DNA of 64,000 nucleotides, from assembly GCF_001005825.1 (NCBI RefSeq), contig NZ_LBHV01000013.1, positions 1 to 64,000 on the forward strand, in the 5' to 3' direction. This DNA is from Rhizobium sp. LC145 (GTDB lineage: Bacteria > Pseudomonadota > Alphaproteobacteria > Rhizobiales > Rhizobiaceae). The translations under genes were made by a program, and so were the position numbers. Numbering within the stretch: position 1 is the stretch's first letter; each line of letters begins with the position of its first letter. The notes under the pieces are model-generated. The model saw only the letters and a list, made by a program, of their open reading frames with translations. It was not told the origin of the DNA and searched no databases. This document shows positions 7,414 through 15,468 of the stretch, in pieces.

Positions 7414-8447
7414 CAGACGGCCTCGGCGCGGTACCTACGGACGACAGAGCCAATGTAGTCGATCTTATACTGCAGCCGGCACCTGCAGCCGGATATCTCG
7501 CTCACCGGCGCTTGCGGGTCGCCTGGGTAGCGCAGCAGCGCGCCCGATGGGCTCTGGAATGCCTCATCCACGCCGACGCTCTTGCCGTTCAGCGCTCTAT
7601 GGGTATGGCGCACCCGATTGTCACCGGCCGTGCGCCAGATCTTGGTGACGTCCTGTGCCTCGATCTTGCCGGCGGCGATCTGCTGGCGAATGGCATTGTC
7701 CCGCGCCGAGCTAAGCGCCATCATGGTTTCCGTGCGGGCGAGCATTTCGCCGCGGAGCATCAGGTTCCGGTCGTTCAGCCGCGAAATCATCGTCTGCAGC
7801 ATGTCCGGAGCGACGGGCCGCTCGTCTCGTAGGGCGGCCAACACCGTCCGGTCAAAGCGCCGGTCCCGCGTCTTCAGCTCCAGATACTGCCTCATGAGCT
7901 TTGCATCGCCGGATGCGAGGTTCGCCCTCGCCCGCTCGATGAAATCGATCTGGTGAGCCGTAAGCCCAATGACACCGCCTTCTCGGCGACCGGTGACACG
8001 GTTCTGCCGGCCGATGACATCGAGAGCCGTGACGCGAGGGTTCAGGCCTCGGGCGAGCCCATATTCAAGCGCCTGGCGCACTCCCTGCCGCTGGTCCTCG
8101 GTGATGTGCGTCACCATGGTCGAGGACAGTTCCCGAAGGATACGCTCCGCTTCCGGATTGCGGACGCCGAAGCGCCAGACGACGCGGGCACCGTCCGGCC
8201 CCTTCGTCGGCAGCTCTTCCAGCATGTTGATGCCGCCGGCGTTGAACGCCTCCTGCAAGGCAATCTCCAAGGTGGAGAAGGCCTCCCGATCAAGCTCCAT
8301 CGCTTCGACGGCGCCCAGGATGTCGCCGCGCTCCAGGCGGTCGATCACTCGGGCGAGAACGATGCTCGACTTGATGGCTTCGATGCTCTCGCGGAAGGCA
8401 GCGGCAAGTCGTGGCTCGTAAGTGTCGAGCAGTTCGTCAAACGTCAT
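7413..8447 (-). CDS. Phage head morphogenesis protein (SPP1 gp7 / Mu gpF type)
   Basis: 344 residues from ATG 8447; a longer frame to 8483 adds 12 residues without a ribosome site. The N-terminal two thirds are helical; the C-terminal domain has ARTETMMALSSARD, WRTAGDNRVRHTHRALNGK and the closing SEISGCRCRLQY, the diagnostic end of the SPP1 gp7/Mu F minor head family. In known phages a few copies bind the portal and aid DNA delivery. It lies downstream of the connector genes here rather than next to the portal, a displaced position. Confidence 0.88.
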   Translation of the reverse strand: MTFDELLDTYEPRLAAAFRESIEAIKSSIVLARVIDRLERGDILGAVEAMELDREAFSTLEIALQEAFNAGGINMLEELPTKGPDGARVVWRFGVRNPEAERILRELSSTMVTHITEDQRQGVRQALEYGLARGLNPRVTALDVIGRQNRVTGRREGGVIGLTAHQIDFIERARANLASGDAKLMRQYLELKTRDRRFDRTVLAALRDERPVAPDMLQTMISRLNDRNLMLRGEMLARTETMMALSSARDNAIRQQIAAGKIEAQDVTKIWRTAGDNRVRHTHRALNGKSVGVDEAFQSPSGALLRYPGDPQAPVSEISGCRCRLQYKIDYIGSVVRRYRAEAV

Positions 8448-8527
8448 AGGGACATCCCACCTCGTCACCGGGGAACTGAACAATTTCCTGGACGTTGCCG
8501 GTGCTCATCTAAGGGAGAACCGAAGCC

Positions 8528-9037
8528 ATGAGCGAAGTCACAGCAATCGAAAGCCTGGACCTCAACCGTTACCTGGGGCGCTGGTATGAGATCGTCCGCC
8601 TTCCGCTCAAATATGAAGACGATGCCGCAACGGACATCACGGCAACCTACTCCCTCAACAGCAATGGGAAGATTCGGGTAGACAATCGATGCTTGGACAA
8701 CAACGACCGACCCAAGCAAGCGGTTGGCGAAGCGGAGCCTGTCGATACCTCGAACGCAAAGCTGAAGGTCAACTTTCTCCCGGCCGCCCTTCGCTGGTTA
8801 CCCTTTACCGACGGCGATTATTGGGTGCTCAAGATCGATCCTGAGTACAAGGTCGCACTGGTCGGCACCCCAGATCGCAAATTTCTCTGGGTGCTCGCGA
8901 GGGATAGCACAATCCCCGAAAGCACCCTGGAAGACTACCTTGCCGAAGCTCGACGGCAGGGGTTTGACCTAACGAACCTCATCAGGCCGCAGCACACCGG
9001 ACTGGAAGTCAGCGACGCTATGCTTGAGACCGGATGA
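8528..9037 (+). CDS. Lipocalin (Blc-like) moron
   Basis: 169 residues. The lipocalin signature LNRYLGRWYEIVRLP (residues ~12-26) and the later DGDYWVLKID and FLWVLARD strands define a bacterial Blc-type lipocalin, an eight-stranded barrel that binds lipids or other hydrophobic molecules. Normal Blc proteins carry a lipoprotein signal; here there is none, so the product should be cytoplasmic. It is on the plus strand in the minus-strand late operon, with ribosome site AAGGGAG before ATG 8528. Likely host-derived cargo expressed in the lysogen. Confidence 0.85.
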   Translation: MSEVTAIESLDLNRYLGRWYEIVRLPLKYEDDAATDITATYSLNSNGKIRVDNRCLDNNDRPKQAVGEAEPVDTSNAKLKVNFLPAALRWLPFTDGDYWVLKIDPEYKVALVGTPDRKFLWVLARDSTIPESTLEDYLAEARRQGFDLTNLIRPQHTGLEVSDAMLETG

Positions 9038-9040
9038 CGT

Positions 9041-9406
9041 TTATCCAGCAAGCCTTCCCTGCACGATGTGAACCACATCCGTGACCCCGTCATATCGGTT
9101 CGGATCACCATTGATGATGCGGAATGTCTTGCCGTTGGCGGTGACGGTGTCGCCTGGACTGGGCACGATCGCGAGGCCGACCGAGGAGATGTAAATCTGC
9201 ACATCCCCGGCGAGGATGACCGTCCCGTTTATCTCGTGCGCTTGGTAGGCCATCGGCACGAGCGTGGCCGGATAGTCGATCGGCACCGGCTCGCCGCCCT
9301 CTACAGGGTCAGGAGCGCTGAAGCGCGTCACCGTGCCCTGTTGGCCATACTTCCCGATTAGACGATGCGCTACCGACTGCAGGTGGGTGTAGAGGGCGTT
9401 AGGCAT
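9041..9406 (-). CDS. Head-tail connector/stopper protein
   Basis: 121 residues, beta-rich, with GKYGQQGTVTRFSAPDPVEGG near the N-terminus (residues 18-38, shown shortened) and the closing HIVQGRLAG. Small proteins of this shape, located between the gp6-like adaptor and the gp10-like protein, are head closure or stopper proteins. The repeated VTVTANGKTFRI-type strand (GDTVTANGKTFRI) is typical for this class. Exact family not established. Confidence 0.65.
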   Translation of the reverse strand: MPNALYTHLQSVAHRLIGKYGQQGTVTRFSAPDPVEGGEPVPIDYPATLVPMAYQAHEINGTVILAGDVQIYISSVGLAIVPSPGDTVTANGKTFRIINGDPNRYDGVTDVVHIVQGRLAG

Positions 9407-9488
9407 CAGCGCCCCTTTCCTTCTTCAAATTCGCGCATAGGTAATCCAGGCATGCGCATTCCCGCGCATCACAAGGAGCTAATCGCCT

Positions 9489-9656
9489 ATGGGTGTGTCC
9501 GTTCTCGTCAGCATCTTGATCACCTTCCTGGTAATCGTGCTGGTTCTGTATCTCGTCAACCGCCTGCCGCTCGGTGCCCGCATTCGACAGATCGTCCAGG
9601 TCATCGTCGTCATCATCGGCATCATTTCCCTGCTCAGATACTTGGCAGTCTTCTAG
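9489..9656 (+). CDS. 55-residue small membrane protein (Thivi_2564-like)
   Basis: Short plus-strand gene with a strong ribosome site AAGGAG (9473-9478) 10 bases before ATG 9489, ending at TAG 9654-9656. The product is MGVSVLVSILITFLVIVLV followed by a basic turn (NRLPLGARIRQ) and a second hydrophobic helix, so two membrane passes. The pattern recalls the small Thivi_2564-type membrane proteins; this is recall only. It could be holin-like or lysogen-expressed cargo. It occupies the gap between two minus-strand connector genes. Confidence 0.72.
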   Translation: MGVSVLVSILITFLVIVLVLYLVNRLPLGARIRQIVQVIVVIIGIISLLRYLAVF

Positions 9657-9661
9657 ACGAC

Positions 9662-10102
9662 CTAGACCCTCAGCAGGTCTACAGAAGCGCCGAAAGACTG
9701 CTTGAGGTATGAAGCCAACAGATTGTCGATGATAGCGATCTGCGGCCTGATGGAGGCCGCAGAGACCCCACCGGCGTATTCGAATTCCTCTTCAATCGCG
9801 CCGACCTTGACCCGCTCCCGTGTCACGGTCTTGGCTGCCACGTAATCCGGGGCGAGCGAGCCAGGGGTGACGATCTCGCGGTAGGCGGCCTCGATGATCG
9901 CGTACTTCACCTCGGCCGGCGCGTCCGTATCATCGAACTCGACGCTCCAGCGGGTGTTATAGGTGCTCGCGATGTAATCCTGCCCGCGGCGGAGGGCAGC
10001 CATCTTCACCGCCTCATCGCCAGTCCATGCCGTCCAAGCGCGGGCTTGAGCATAGGCGTCGGCTTCAGGCACGGTGACGGCGAGCGTGGTGTACGAAAGC
10101 AT
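9662..10102 (-). CDS. Head-tail adaptor (gp6-like / DnaT-like fold)
   Basis: 146 residues from ATG 10102, which overlaps the upstream stop as TGATG. Helices with VTVPEADAYAQARAW and MAALRRGQDYIAS (residues ~8-60) and the C-terminal AASIRPQIAIIDNLLASYL match the adaptor proteins that bind under the portal ring and are often annotated as DnaT-like. Expected to be the first head-completion protein. The frame continues upstream to 10150 but the overlap start is better. Confidence 0.75.
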   Translation of the reverse strand: MLSYTTLAVTVPEADAYAQARAWTAWTGDEAVKMAALRRGQDYIASTYNTRWSVEFDDTDAPAEVKYAIIEAAYREIVTPGSLAPDYVAAKTVTRERVKVGAIEEEFEYAGGVSAASIRPQIAIIDNLLASYLKQSFGASVDLLRV

Positions 10103-10308
10103 CAGTGAACCCTCACCGTCTCGTAGTCTTCGAATACCACCGTGAACCACTCATCGTCGCCGACCCGAACGATACCCACGACCGCTGCATTGAAGTCGTC
10201 GGTTTCTTCGCCGTCAGCGTCGAACATGTTGGTGATCTCACAGACCAATCCATCATCGGTGACGGCCATCATGTGGCTGCGGTTCACGGCGGCGATATCG
10301 CGAGGCAT
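10102..10308 (-). CDS. Small phage protein in head module
   Basis: 68 residues, acidic, with beta-strand pattern (HMMAVTDDGLVCEITNMF and EWFTVVFEDYETVRVH). Tightly coupled on both sides (start overlaps the upstream stop at 10308; stop overlaps the adaptor start). No family recognised; could be a small head or capsid-binding protein. Confidence 0.6.
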   Translation of the reverse strand: MPRDIAAVNRSHMMAVTDDGLVCEITNMFDADGEETDDFNAAVVGIVRVGDDEWFTVVFEDYETVRVH

Positions 10309-10724
10309 CAGCCGTTTCGCTTCTCGCGTTCGAGGTCTCGCAGCGCGCCGAGATCATCCAGGGCGTCGTTCTGGTCGAACTCGACTTCCATCGCGATCAG
10401 ATCGGCCTCGATCTCGCGGCGGGTGAGACCATTGGATGCGGTTTCGTTCTGCCGAGCCTCGGTGATCTCAGCCAGCCGAGCGATCAGCGTCTCACGCTTT
10501 GCCGCATGGTGCGGCTTCTTGCCGGTTGCAGCCTCGATTGCCGCGCGGAGCTCATCATCGGAAAGACCATCAGCGGGTTCGACTGCTGCGGGCTGACCAG
10601 AAGAAGCCTTGTTGCCCGGCGGTGCGAACACAGCGTCGATGATCTTGAAGCCCTGCGACATCAGTTCCTTCTTCCGCTCCGGCGTGACCGGATGCGGCTC
10701 ATAGACCACTTTGCGTTCTTTCAT
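10308..10724 (-). CDS. Head-module protein with SAP/HeH-like helices
   Basis: 138 residues from ATG 10724, preceded by GAGGAGC. An N-terminal KERKVVYEPHPVTPERKKEL segment, a linker, then LSDDELRAAIEAATG and KRETLIARLAEI (residues ~53-84) with the look of a SAP or HeH helix-extension-helix motif, followed by a second acidic/basic helical region. Similar small proteins follow the capsid genes in many phages. Role unknown; DNA or capsid contact is possible. Confidence 0.62.
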   Translation of the reverse strand: MKERKVVYEPHPVTPERKKELMSQGFKIIDAVFAPPGNKASSGQPAAVEPADGLSDDELRAAIEAATGKKPHHAAKRETLIARLAEITEARQNETASNGLTRREIEADLIAMEVEFDQNDALDDLGALRDLEREKRNG

Positions 10725-10734
10725 TGGAAGCTCC

Positions 10735-11463
10735 TCAGGGTGCGGTGTAAGTGAAGGTTGGGACACCGGCCGCCACCGTGACGGAAATGTTTCCGCCACC
10801 TGCAGCGGGGAACGTGTTTCCATTTTTCACGATGCAATCAGTGCCGGCGAGTGTGGTGGTGCCGATCGCCCCCGCGGATACCGTCCGGGTCGCCGTCGAG
10901 CTCTTGCCCGCAGCGTCAACGATCGTCTGGTTACCCGCCGCCACTGGGGCAATCGTTGCGGCCAACCTGATGTAGGAGAGCGCGCCGTTCGCCACGGTAG
11001 CGGCATGGGAGCCTGCAACTGCAGCACCCGCGCTATTCTGGACGGTCACCGTCCCGCCGTTCGAAATCGCCGCGATGGTCGCAGGCAGTGCCACCCGCGA
11101 TACTGCATTGGCGGCAACCGTTGCAGTGGCATTCCCGATTGCAGCTCCGGCGCTGTTGGTAACCGGGACCGTACCGCCATTGGAGACGACCGCCTGATCT
11201 GCCGGGAGTTCGGGCGCCGGCGGATTGTCGATATCGAACTCGGCAACGCCGCTATATGCAGCCGGGATGGTGCCAGCGACGAAATCGCAAGCCTCAGTGA
11301 TATCGGCGCCGCTGCCATCCTTGCCGAGACCGGCAGGTATGGATGCGTTGCTGACCTGGACGAGGTAGGGAGGCTCCGCCATGGTGTTGAGAGCGGCGAT
11401 GTCTGCCAACTCTTGCTCGGAGGCTACCGCACTCGCAGTGAAATAGATGATCTTCTGGGTCAT
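10735..11463 (-). CDS. Repeat-containing head decoration or fibre protein
   Basis: 242 residues from ATG 11463. After an N-terminal domain (residues 1-80) and a PPAPELP linker come two close repeats of about 40 residues (~92-130 and ~132-172; both contain SNGGTV, NSAGAA and a VAANA/VANGA turn) and a third diverged one (~173-210), all beta-strand-like. Such Ala/Gly/Thr-rich strand repeats are typical of head decoration or head fibre proteins. It is the second gene after the capsid gene. Function is inferred from composition and location. Confidence 0.62.
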   Translation of the reverse strand: MTQKIIYFTASAVASEQELADIAALNTMAEPPYLVQVSNASIPAGLGKDGSGADITEACDFVAGTIPAAYSGVAEFDIDNPPAPELPADQAVVSNGGTVPVTNSAGAAIGNATATVAANAVSRVALPATIAAISNGGTVTVQNSAGAAVAGSHAATVANGALSYIRLAATIAPVAAGNQTIVDAAGKSSTATRTVSAGAIGTTTLAGTDCIVKNGNTFPAAGGGNISVTVAAGVPTFTYTAP

Positions 11464-11481
11464 GGAGTTTCTCCATAGAAA

Positions 11482-11501
11482 AACCCCGCCGAAGCGGGGT
11501 T
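11482..11501 (-). terminator. Intrinsic terminator after HNH-AP2 gene
   Basis: Perfect 8-bp stem AACCCCGC/GCGGGGTT with a 4-base loop, followed on the minus strand by a T run (TTTTT including the stem end). It lies between the HNH-AP2 gene and the decoration protein gene, so it would stop the moron transcript or attenuate late transcription. Confidence 0.8.
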
Positions 11502-11544
11502 GATGTGTCAAGGATGCCGCGCCAACAAAAGTGCGAGGCTCTTT

Positions 11545-12072
11545 CTATTGAATTGCTGCCCTGAAGAACTCTCCGTGGTTCCGCATTGCATATGCATCTC
11601 TGGCCCGTGCAGCAGCTTCCGCTGTCTCGAACAAGCCAAGGTTGACCCTCTTTCCGTTCGCTCGCACCCGTGCCAACCACTTTCCAGATCGGCGGTCAAA
11701 ATTCACGCCAACGAAGCCACTTGAATTACTGACCTTAAGCCCAGTGTTGACATTGTTCTGCGGTGGCGTCGCCAAGCGAAGGTTCGCAAATCGATTGTCG
11801 CGTTTGTCCAAATTTACATGATCTATATGCTGCTTCGGCCACTCACCGGTCATGTAAAACCATGCCAGCCTATGAGCGTAGTATCGGTGACCGTAGACGC
11901 TGACGCGCCAGTATCCATGAACTCCTAAACCGCCAGCATCCATTCCCGCTATTCGCCGATGCGAGTTCGTCTGCAACCACCGGAATTCACCTGTGGCTGG
12001 ATCATATTCCAAGGCTTCTTTGAGCTTCGATTGCGTAAGATCGCGCGGGGCGATAATCTCGCATTCAGCCAT
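11545..12072 (-). CDS. HNH endonuclease with AP2 DNA-binding domain (homing type)
   Basis: 175 residues. The HNH domain has the diagnostic HIDHVNLDKRDNRFANLRLAT (residues ~82-102, HxxH near the start and N..N..L); before it HRLAWFYMTG is typical of this group. The C-terminal 60 residues (SGFVGVNFDRRSGKWLARV onwards) form an AP2 domain. This HNH-AP2 layout is that of free-standing homing endonucleases. GGAGG precedes ATG 12072. It is inserted in the capsid module between hairpins at 12103-12136 and 11482-11501, consistent with invasion of a conserved site. Confidence 0.9.
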   Translation of the reverse strand: MAECEIIAPRDLTQSKLKEALEYDPATGEFRWLQTNSHRRIAGMDAGGLGVHGYWRVSVYGHRYYAHRLAWFYMTGEWPKQHIDHVNLDKRDNRFANLRLATPPQNNVNTGLKVSNSSGFVGVNFDRRSGKWLARVRANGKRVNLGLFETAEAAARARDAYAMRNHGEFFRAAIQ

Positions 12073-12102
12073 CTCTACCTCCTTACAGGTGGGGCTTGGT
12101 GA

Positions 12103-12136
12103 GAGCCGCCATCGGTTTGCAGACCGTTGGCGGCTC
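12103..12136 (-). terminator. Hairpin after capsid gene
   Basis: Inverted repeat GAGCCGCC...GGCGGCTC with an inner CGGT/ACCG pairing, 15 bp after the capsid stop. No T run follows on the minus strand, so it is either a weak terminator or an mRNA end or processing structure that could stabilise the capsid message. Confidence 0.5.
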
Positions 12137-12150
12137 GATCATTTTAGACT

Positions 12151-13134
12151 TTAAGCCTGCCCGATAGCAAGCACACCGGCCGTGTGCTTGATGGAAGTGG
12201 CCACCTTGTCCCAATTGGAACCGGTCGCCAGTTCGGCATCGGTCGGAGACTTGCCGCCGTTCGCCTCGTCCCACGAAAAGCCCTTGAGACCCAGACCGAA
12301 GGTGTAATCGATCTGCAGGGTGGTCTCGATGCGCTCCTTGCCGTTGCTCGTCTCGATGTTCGAGATGATGTCCCGGCTATCGTGGACGATGGCCGCATTG
12401 GCCGCGAGCGACAGGACACGGCGCTTTGCCGGGACTGCCGGAGGCCCGACCTCAGCGGCGCTGTAGAGGGCCGGAGCATCGGTCACCACAGCCGTCCGGC
12501 CGAGGATATCGACAACCCGGACGTTACCCGCCTGGAACAAGGTTTCGTTGTTGGTGAGGTTCTGACCGATAAAGCCGTGATAGGTCACGCCATCCATGAT
12601 CTGGGCCACCAGAAGGGGCGAGTGGTCACCGAACAGTGCATGGCTGTCGTTGACCGACACGTAATCCACTTTCTTCGTCGCGGAGACATCGACGGTGGTA
12701 GCGGTGCCCTGGTTGCTGATAGCCGCGACGAGAGCGGCGATTGCCGTGTTGAGCTGGTCCTGCAGCAGGGCCTCGGCGAAGTTGCGGGATGCAACCTCGA
12801 TACCCTCGGCGGTCGGCTTGTTGAGCCAGGTCATCTGCGACGGCTCGAACCGAACCGGGCCGAAGCCGCCGGCGACCTTGACCGAGGAGTGTTTGAGCTG
12901 CGTCAGATCAGTCGGAGCGGCATCACCGTTCGCCGAATAGCGGTCCACGCGGCGGCGTGCGGAGTGGATAGCGGCATAGAAGGACTCCTGGAGGAAGTCG
13001 CCTTCGAAGCCTTCCGTGGTCAGGCGGATCGCGCCGCCGGACGCTGCATTGAACTTCTCGACCATCTGGGCGAGCGTTTCGATGGTTGCAGGCATGAAAT
13101 ACTTGTTGAACACCTGCATCTGCGAGAGAGACAT
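12151..13134 (-). CDS. Major capsid protein
   Basis: 327 residues, directly after the scaffold gene. It lacks an N-terminal delta domain, in keeping with a separate scaffold gene. Motifs of the HK97-type fold include NDSHALFGDHSPLLVAQ region (residues ~160-178) and a C-terminal IDYTFGLGLKGFSWDEANGG stretch commonly seen in capsid proteins of rhizobial phages. The protein should form the icosahedral shell and be the most abundant head protein. Identification is by position, length and sequence character rather than by a single motif. Confidence 0.82.
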   Translation of the reverse strand: MSLSQMQVFNKYFMPATIETLAQMVEKFNAASGGAIRLTTEGFEGDFLQESFYAAIHSARRRVDRYSANGDAAPTDLTQLKHSSVKVAGGFGPVRFEPSQMTWLNKPTAEGIEVASRNFAEALLQDQLNTAIAALVAAISNQGTATTVDVSATKKVDYVSVNDSHALFGDHSPLLVAQIMDGVTYHGFIGQNLTNNETLFQAGNVRVVDILGRTAVVTDAPALYSAAEVGPPAVPAKRRVLSLAANAAIVHDSRDIISNIETSNGKERIETTLQIDYTFGLGLKGFSWDEANGGKSPTDAELATGSNWDKVATSIKHTAGVLAIGQA

Positions 13135-13238
13135 GGCTTTACCTCATAGTGATGTTGATGATGTGGGGTGCCGGTAGTCGGCGGGAGTGGCGCATCGCGC
13201 CGAGTGCTGCACCCCATCGAGGGCAGCCAGACCAGAGC

Positions 13239-13994
13239 TTAGCCTTGGGCCAGCTCCGGGAACTTCGCAGCGATCGCCTTGGTGCGTTCGCTCTTGTCTC
13301 CGCCGAAGTTGCCGGCGGGAAGATTCTTGCCACGGCCGTTGCCGTTGTTTCCCTGGGCCTCGGGTCCGGACGCCTTGCCGAGATAGGCCTTGCCCTTCCC
13401 GGCTGCCCATTCCTTGACGAACTCGGGCACACCGATCTCGCCCAGGTCGGTTTCGACGATAGCCTTGCGATCGCCGTTGTCGGCGCGCTGAACCTTCACG
13501 TTAGGGCGGAGGCTGGCAAGCGCACCGTCGAGCAAATCCGGATCGACGCCGACATCGAGCAGGGCATCCTTCAGGCCACCGTCCGCAAGGGTGCGGTCGA
13601 TATAACCGTCGCGCTCCCCGATCTGCTGATCCTTGGTGGCGATATCCGCGGCGTGCTTCTGCTTCAGTGCTTCGATGGCGCGGGCGTGCTGATCCTTGAG
13701 GGCCTGGATAGCCTCGTCAGGCTTGCCGCCCTCGCCTGCCTTCAGGCGGGCCCATTCGTCGGCGTCGAAGTCTTCCGGCAGCGTGCCTACCTTGCTTTCA
13801 AGCTCGGTGACCTTCGCCTTGTATTCGTCGCGCTTGCGGATGTTCTCGCGATTGGCGGTGATGACGCCGCGCACCTTCGGGTGATCATCGATCCCTTCGA
13901 TATCGAGGACGAATTTATCGCCGTCTTCGCGGTAAAAAGCTTTGTGTTCCTCCGGAATATCATCCGCGGAGGTGTAAACGCTCTTGAGAGCCAT
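13239..13994 (-). CDS. Phage scaffold protein (DUF6651-like)
   Basis: 251 residues. N-terminal segment MALKSVYTSADDIPEEHKAF, then a long coiled coil (residues ~50-125, including LKDQHARAIEALKQKHAADI), then a globular part and a basic, glycine-rich tail ending AKFPELAQG. Length, coiled coil and place between portal and capsid genes fit a scaffolding protein that directs capsid assembly and is lost on maturation. DUF6651 assignment is by recall. Confidence 0.8.
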   Translation of the reverse strand: MALKSVYTSADDIPEEHKAFYREDGDKFVLDIEGIDDHPKVRGVITANRENIRKRDEYKAKVTELESKVGTLPEDFDADEWARLKAGEGGKPDEAIQALKDQHARAIEALKQKHAADIATKDQQIGERDGYIDRTLADGGLKDALLDVGVDPDLLDGALASLRPNVKVQRADNGDRKAIVETDLGEIGVPEFVKEWAAGKGKAYLGKASGPEAQGNNGNGRGKNLPAGNFGGDKSERTKAIAAKFPELAQG

Positions 13995-14034
13995 CGGCTT
14001 TCCTTTCGGGTTAGATGCCCGCCTCGCGGGCCGG

Positions 14035-15468
14035 TTATTCCGCCGCGCTGTTCGACGGCAGGTTCATCGCCGCGCGCTCCTCCGAGCCGTCGCGGTCGAA
14101 TTCGTCTTGATCCATCATCTCCAGCTCTTCCTCAGGCGTGCGGCCGTCGGGGATGATGCCGCCCTTCTGTAGGCGATCGAATGCAGAGCGCCAGGAATAG
14201 GCGCCGGATTGCCAGCCCGAGACGATCGCGGTGAGCTCCTGTCCGGTGAGCGAACGATCGAAGAAATCGAGGTTCGGAGTGACCTTCACCTTTTCCGGAT
14301 CTTCGCCGATCCAGCGGGCGAGGTTCTTCAATGCTCGCTCAAGTCCGGATGCGCTGTTCATCGCGATCGTTTTGAGCGTGGATGTCTGATTGCCGAGACG
14401 GAGACGCCTCGCCTCGCCGCTCTCTGCCGTCTTGGCAGTGTCGATGAGGATCTGGGCACCGAACACGACAGCCCGTGCGAGGGCATCCTGTATGGCCTGC
14501 TTCTGGGCATCAAGACCGGGCCCGGAGAACTCGAGATATTTTGCATCCCCGCCGACCGGGAGAAGCCAGAGCTTGGAGGAGCCGAGCGTCGTCGGCGCCC
14601 TTCCCTCCTTCACCGCCGAGGCAGGATCATCGAAGCCGATGGCGACAGGCGTCGGTTCACTCGTCATGTGGAGGGCGAAGACATAGTCCGCATCCAGCCG
14701 GTAGATGCGCACAGCCAGCTTTCCAAGCCCGTACAGCGGCACGTCATCCGGCGTGGGTGAAAGGTCGTTGGCATTGATGAAGACAAACGGGAACGCCGCC
14801 AATGGCCGCTGCTTGCGATCGAGCGCCACCACATCTTCCGAGGGTTCCCACTTTGCACTCGTCTCCGTCCAGACGCGGGAGACGAAGCGCCCACCTTCCA
14901 TGAGGCACTGACGGAACTGGCACTTCTCTTCCCACGCGTTCTTGTCACGGTTCAGGACGAGACCGCTTTCATCGAGCACCACATAGTCCGGCTCGCCATT
15001 GGTCGAGCTGTCCCAGTTGACGATGCTCTCGGCAATGTATCCCGCGAGATAAGGAGCGCCGCCGCTCGAAATGCCCGGCAGGATGCCATAGCGGCCCGTC
15101 ACGAGCAGTTCGAGGGCAATCCGACGGTGGAGTGCATCGAGCGTCAGCCCATCGCGTGTAGCCTTCTCCCTCAAGGGCTCCATGCCGGCCGGAAGCTCGA
15201 TCACGGCCGGCTTGTCGAGGATGGTTCCCGTCGAGCCCCGCACGGTCGGCGCTACGAGCTCCGGGAACTCCGCTCGCAGCTTGTAGGCGTCATAGGCGGC
15301 CTGGCGCTTTGCGGGATCATCGATCGCCCTGGTGCCCGACTTCATCGGCAGGTAGGCCTCACCGCGCTGCTTGATAGCATCTTCGCCGTCCATGCAATCG
15401 CGCATCAGCCGCCAGGACGGGCAGAACGCCTCGTACAGCGGATGCTTCAAGGTCGGGTCAAAGGCCAT
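14035..15468 (-). CDS. Portal protein (DUF4055)
   Basis: 477 residues from ATG 15468, which overlaps the terminase stop as TGATG; the frame reads on to 15645 but that part lies in the terminase gene. The order YAAYDAYKLRAEF-like N-terminal helix (AYDAYKLRAEF), GRYGILPG (residues ~135), FVFINANDLSP (~235) and EARRLRLGNQTSTLKTIA (~350) is the DUF4055 portal pattern. Twelve copies form the DNA entry ring at one capsid vertex and contact terminase and the adaptor. Confidence 0.85.
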   Translation of the reverse strand: MAFDPTLKHPLYEAFCPSWRLMRDCMDGEDAIKQRGEAYLPMKSGTRAIDDPAKRQAAYDAYKLRAEFPELVAPTVRGSTGTILDKPAVIELPAGMEPLREKATRDGLTLDALHRRIALELLVTGRYGILPGISSGGAPYLAGYIAESIVNWDSSTNGEPDYVVLDESGLVLNRDKNAWEEKCQFRQCLMEGGRFVSRVWTETSAKWEPSEDVVALDRKQRPLAAFPFVFINANDLSPTPDDVPLYGLGKLAVRIYRLDADYVFALHMTSEPTPVAIGFDDPASAVKEGRAPTTLGSSKLWLLPVGGDAKYLEFSGPGLDAQKQAIQDALARAVVFGAQILIDTAKTAESGEARRLRLGNQTSTLKTIAMNSASGLERALKNLARWIGEDPEKVKVTPNLDFFDRSLTGQELTAIVSGWQSGAYSWRSAFDRLQKGGIIPDGRTPEEELEMMDQDEFDRDGSEERAAMNLPSNSAAE

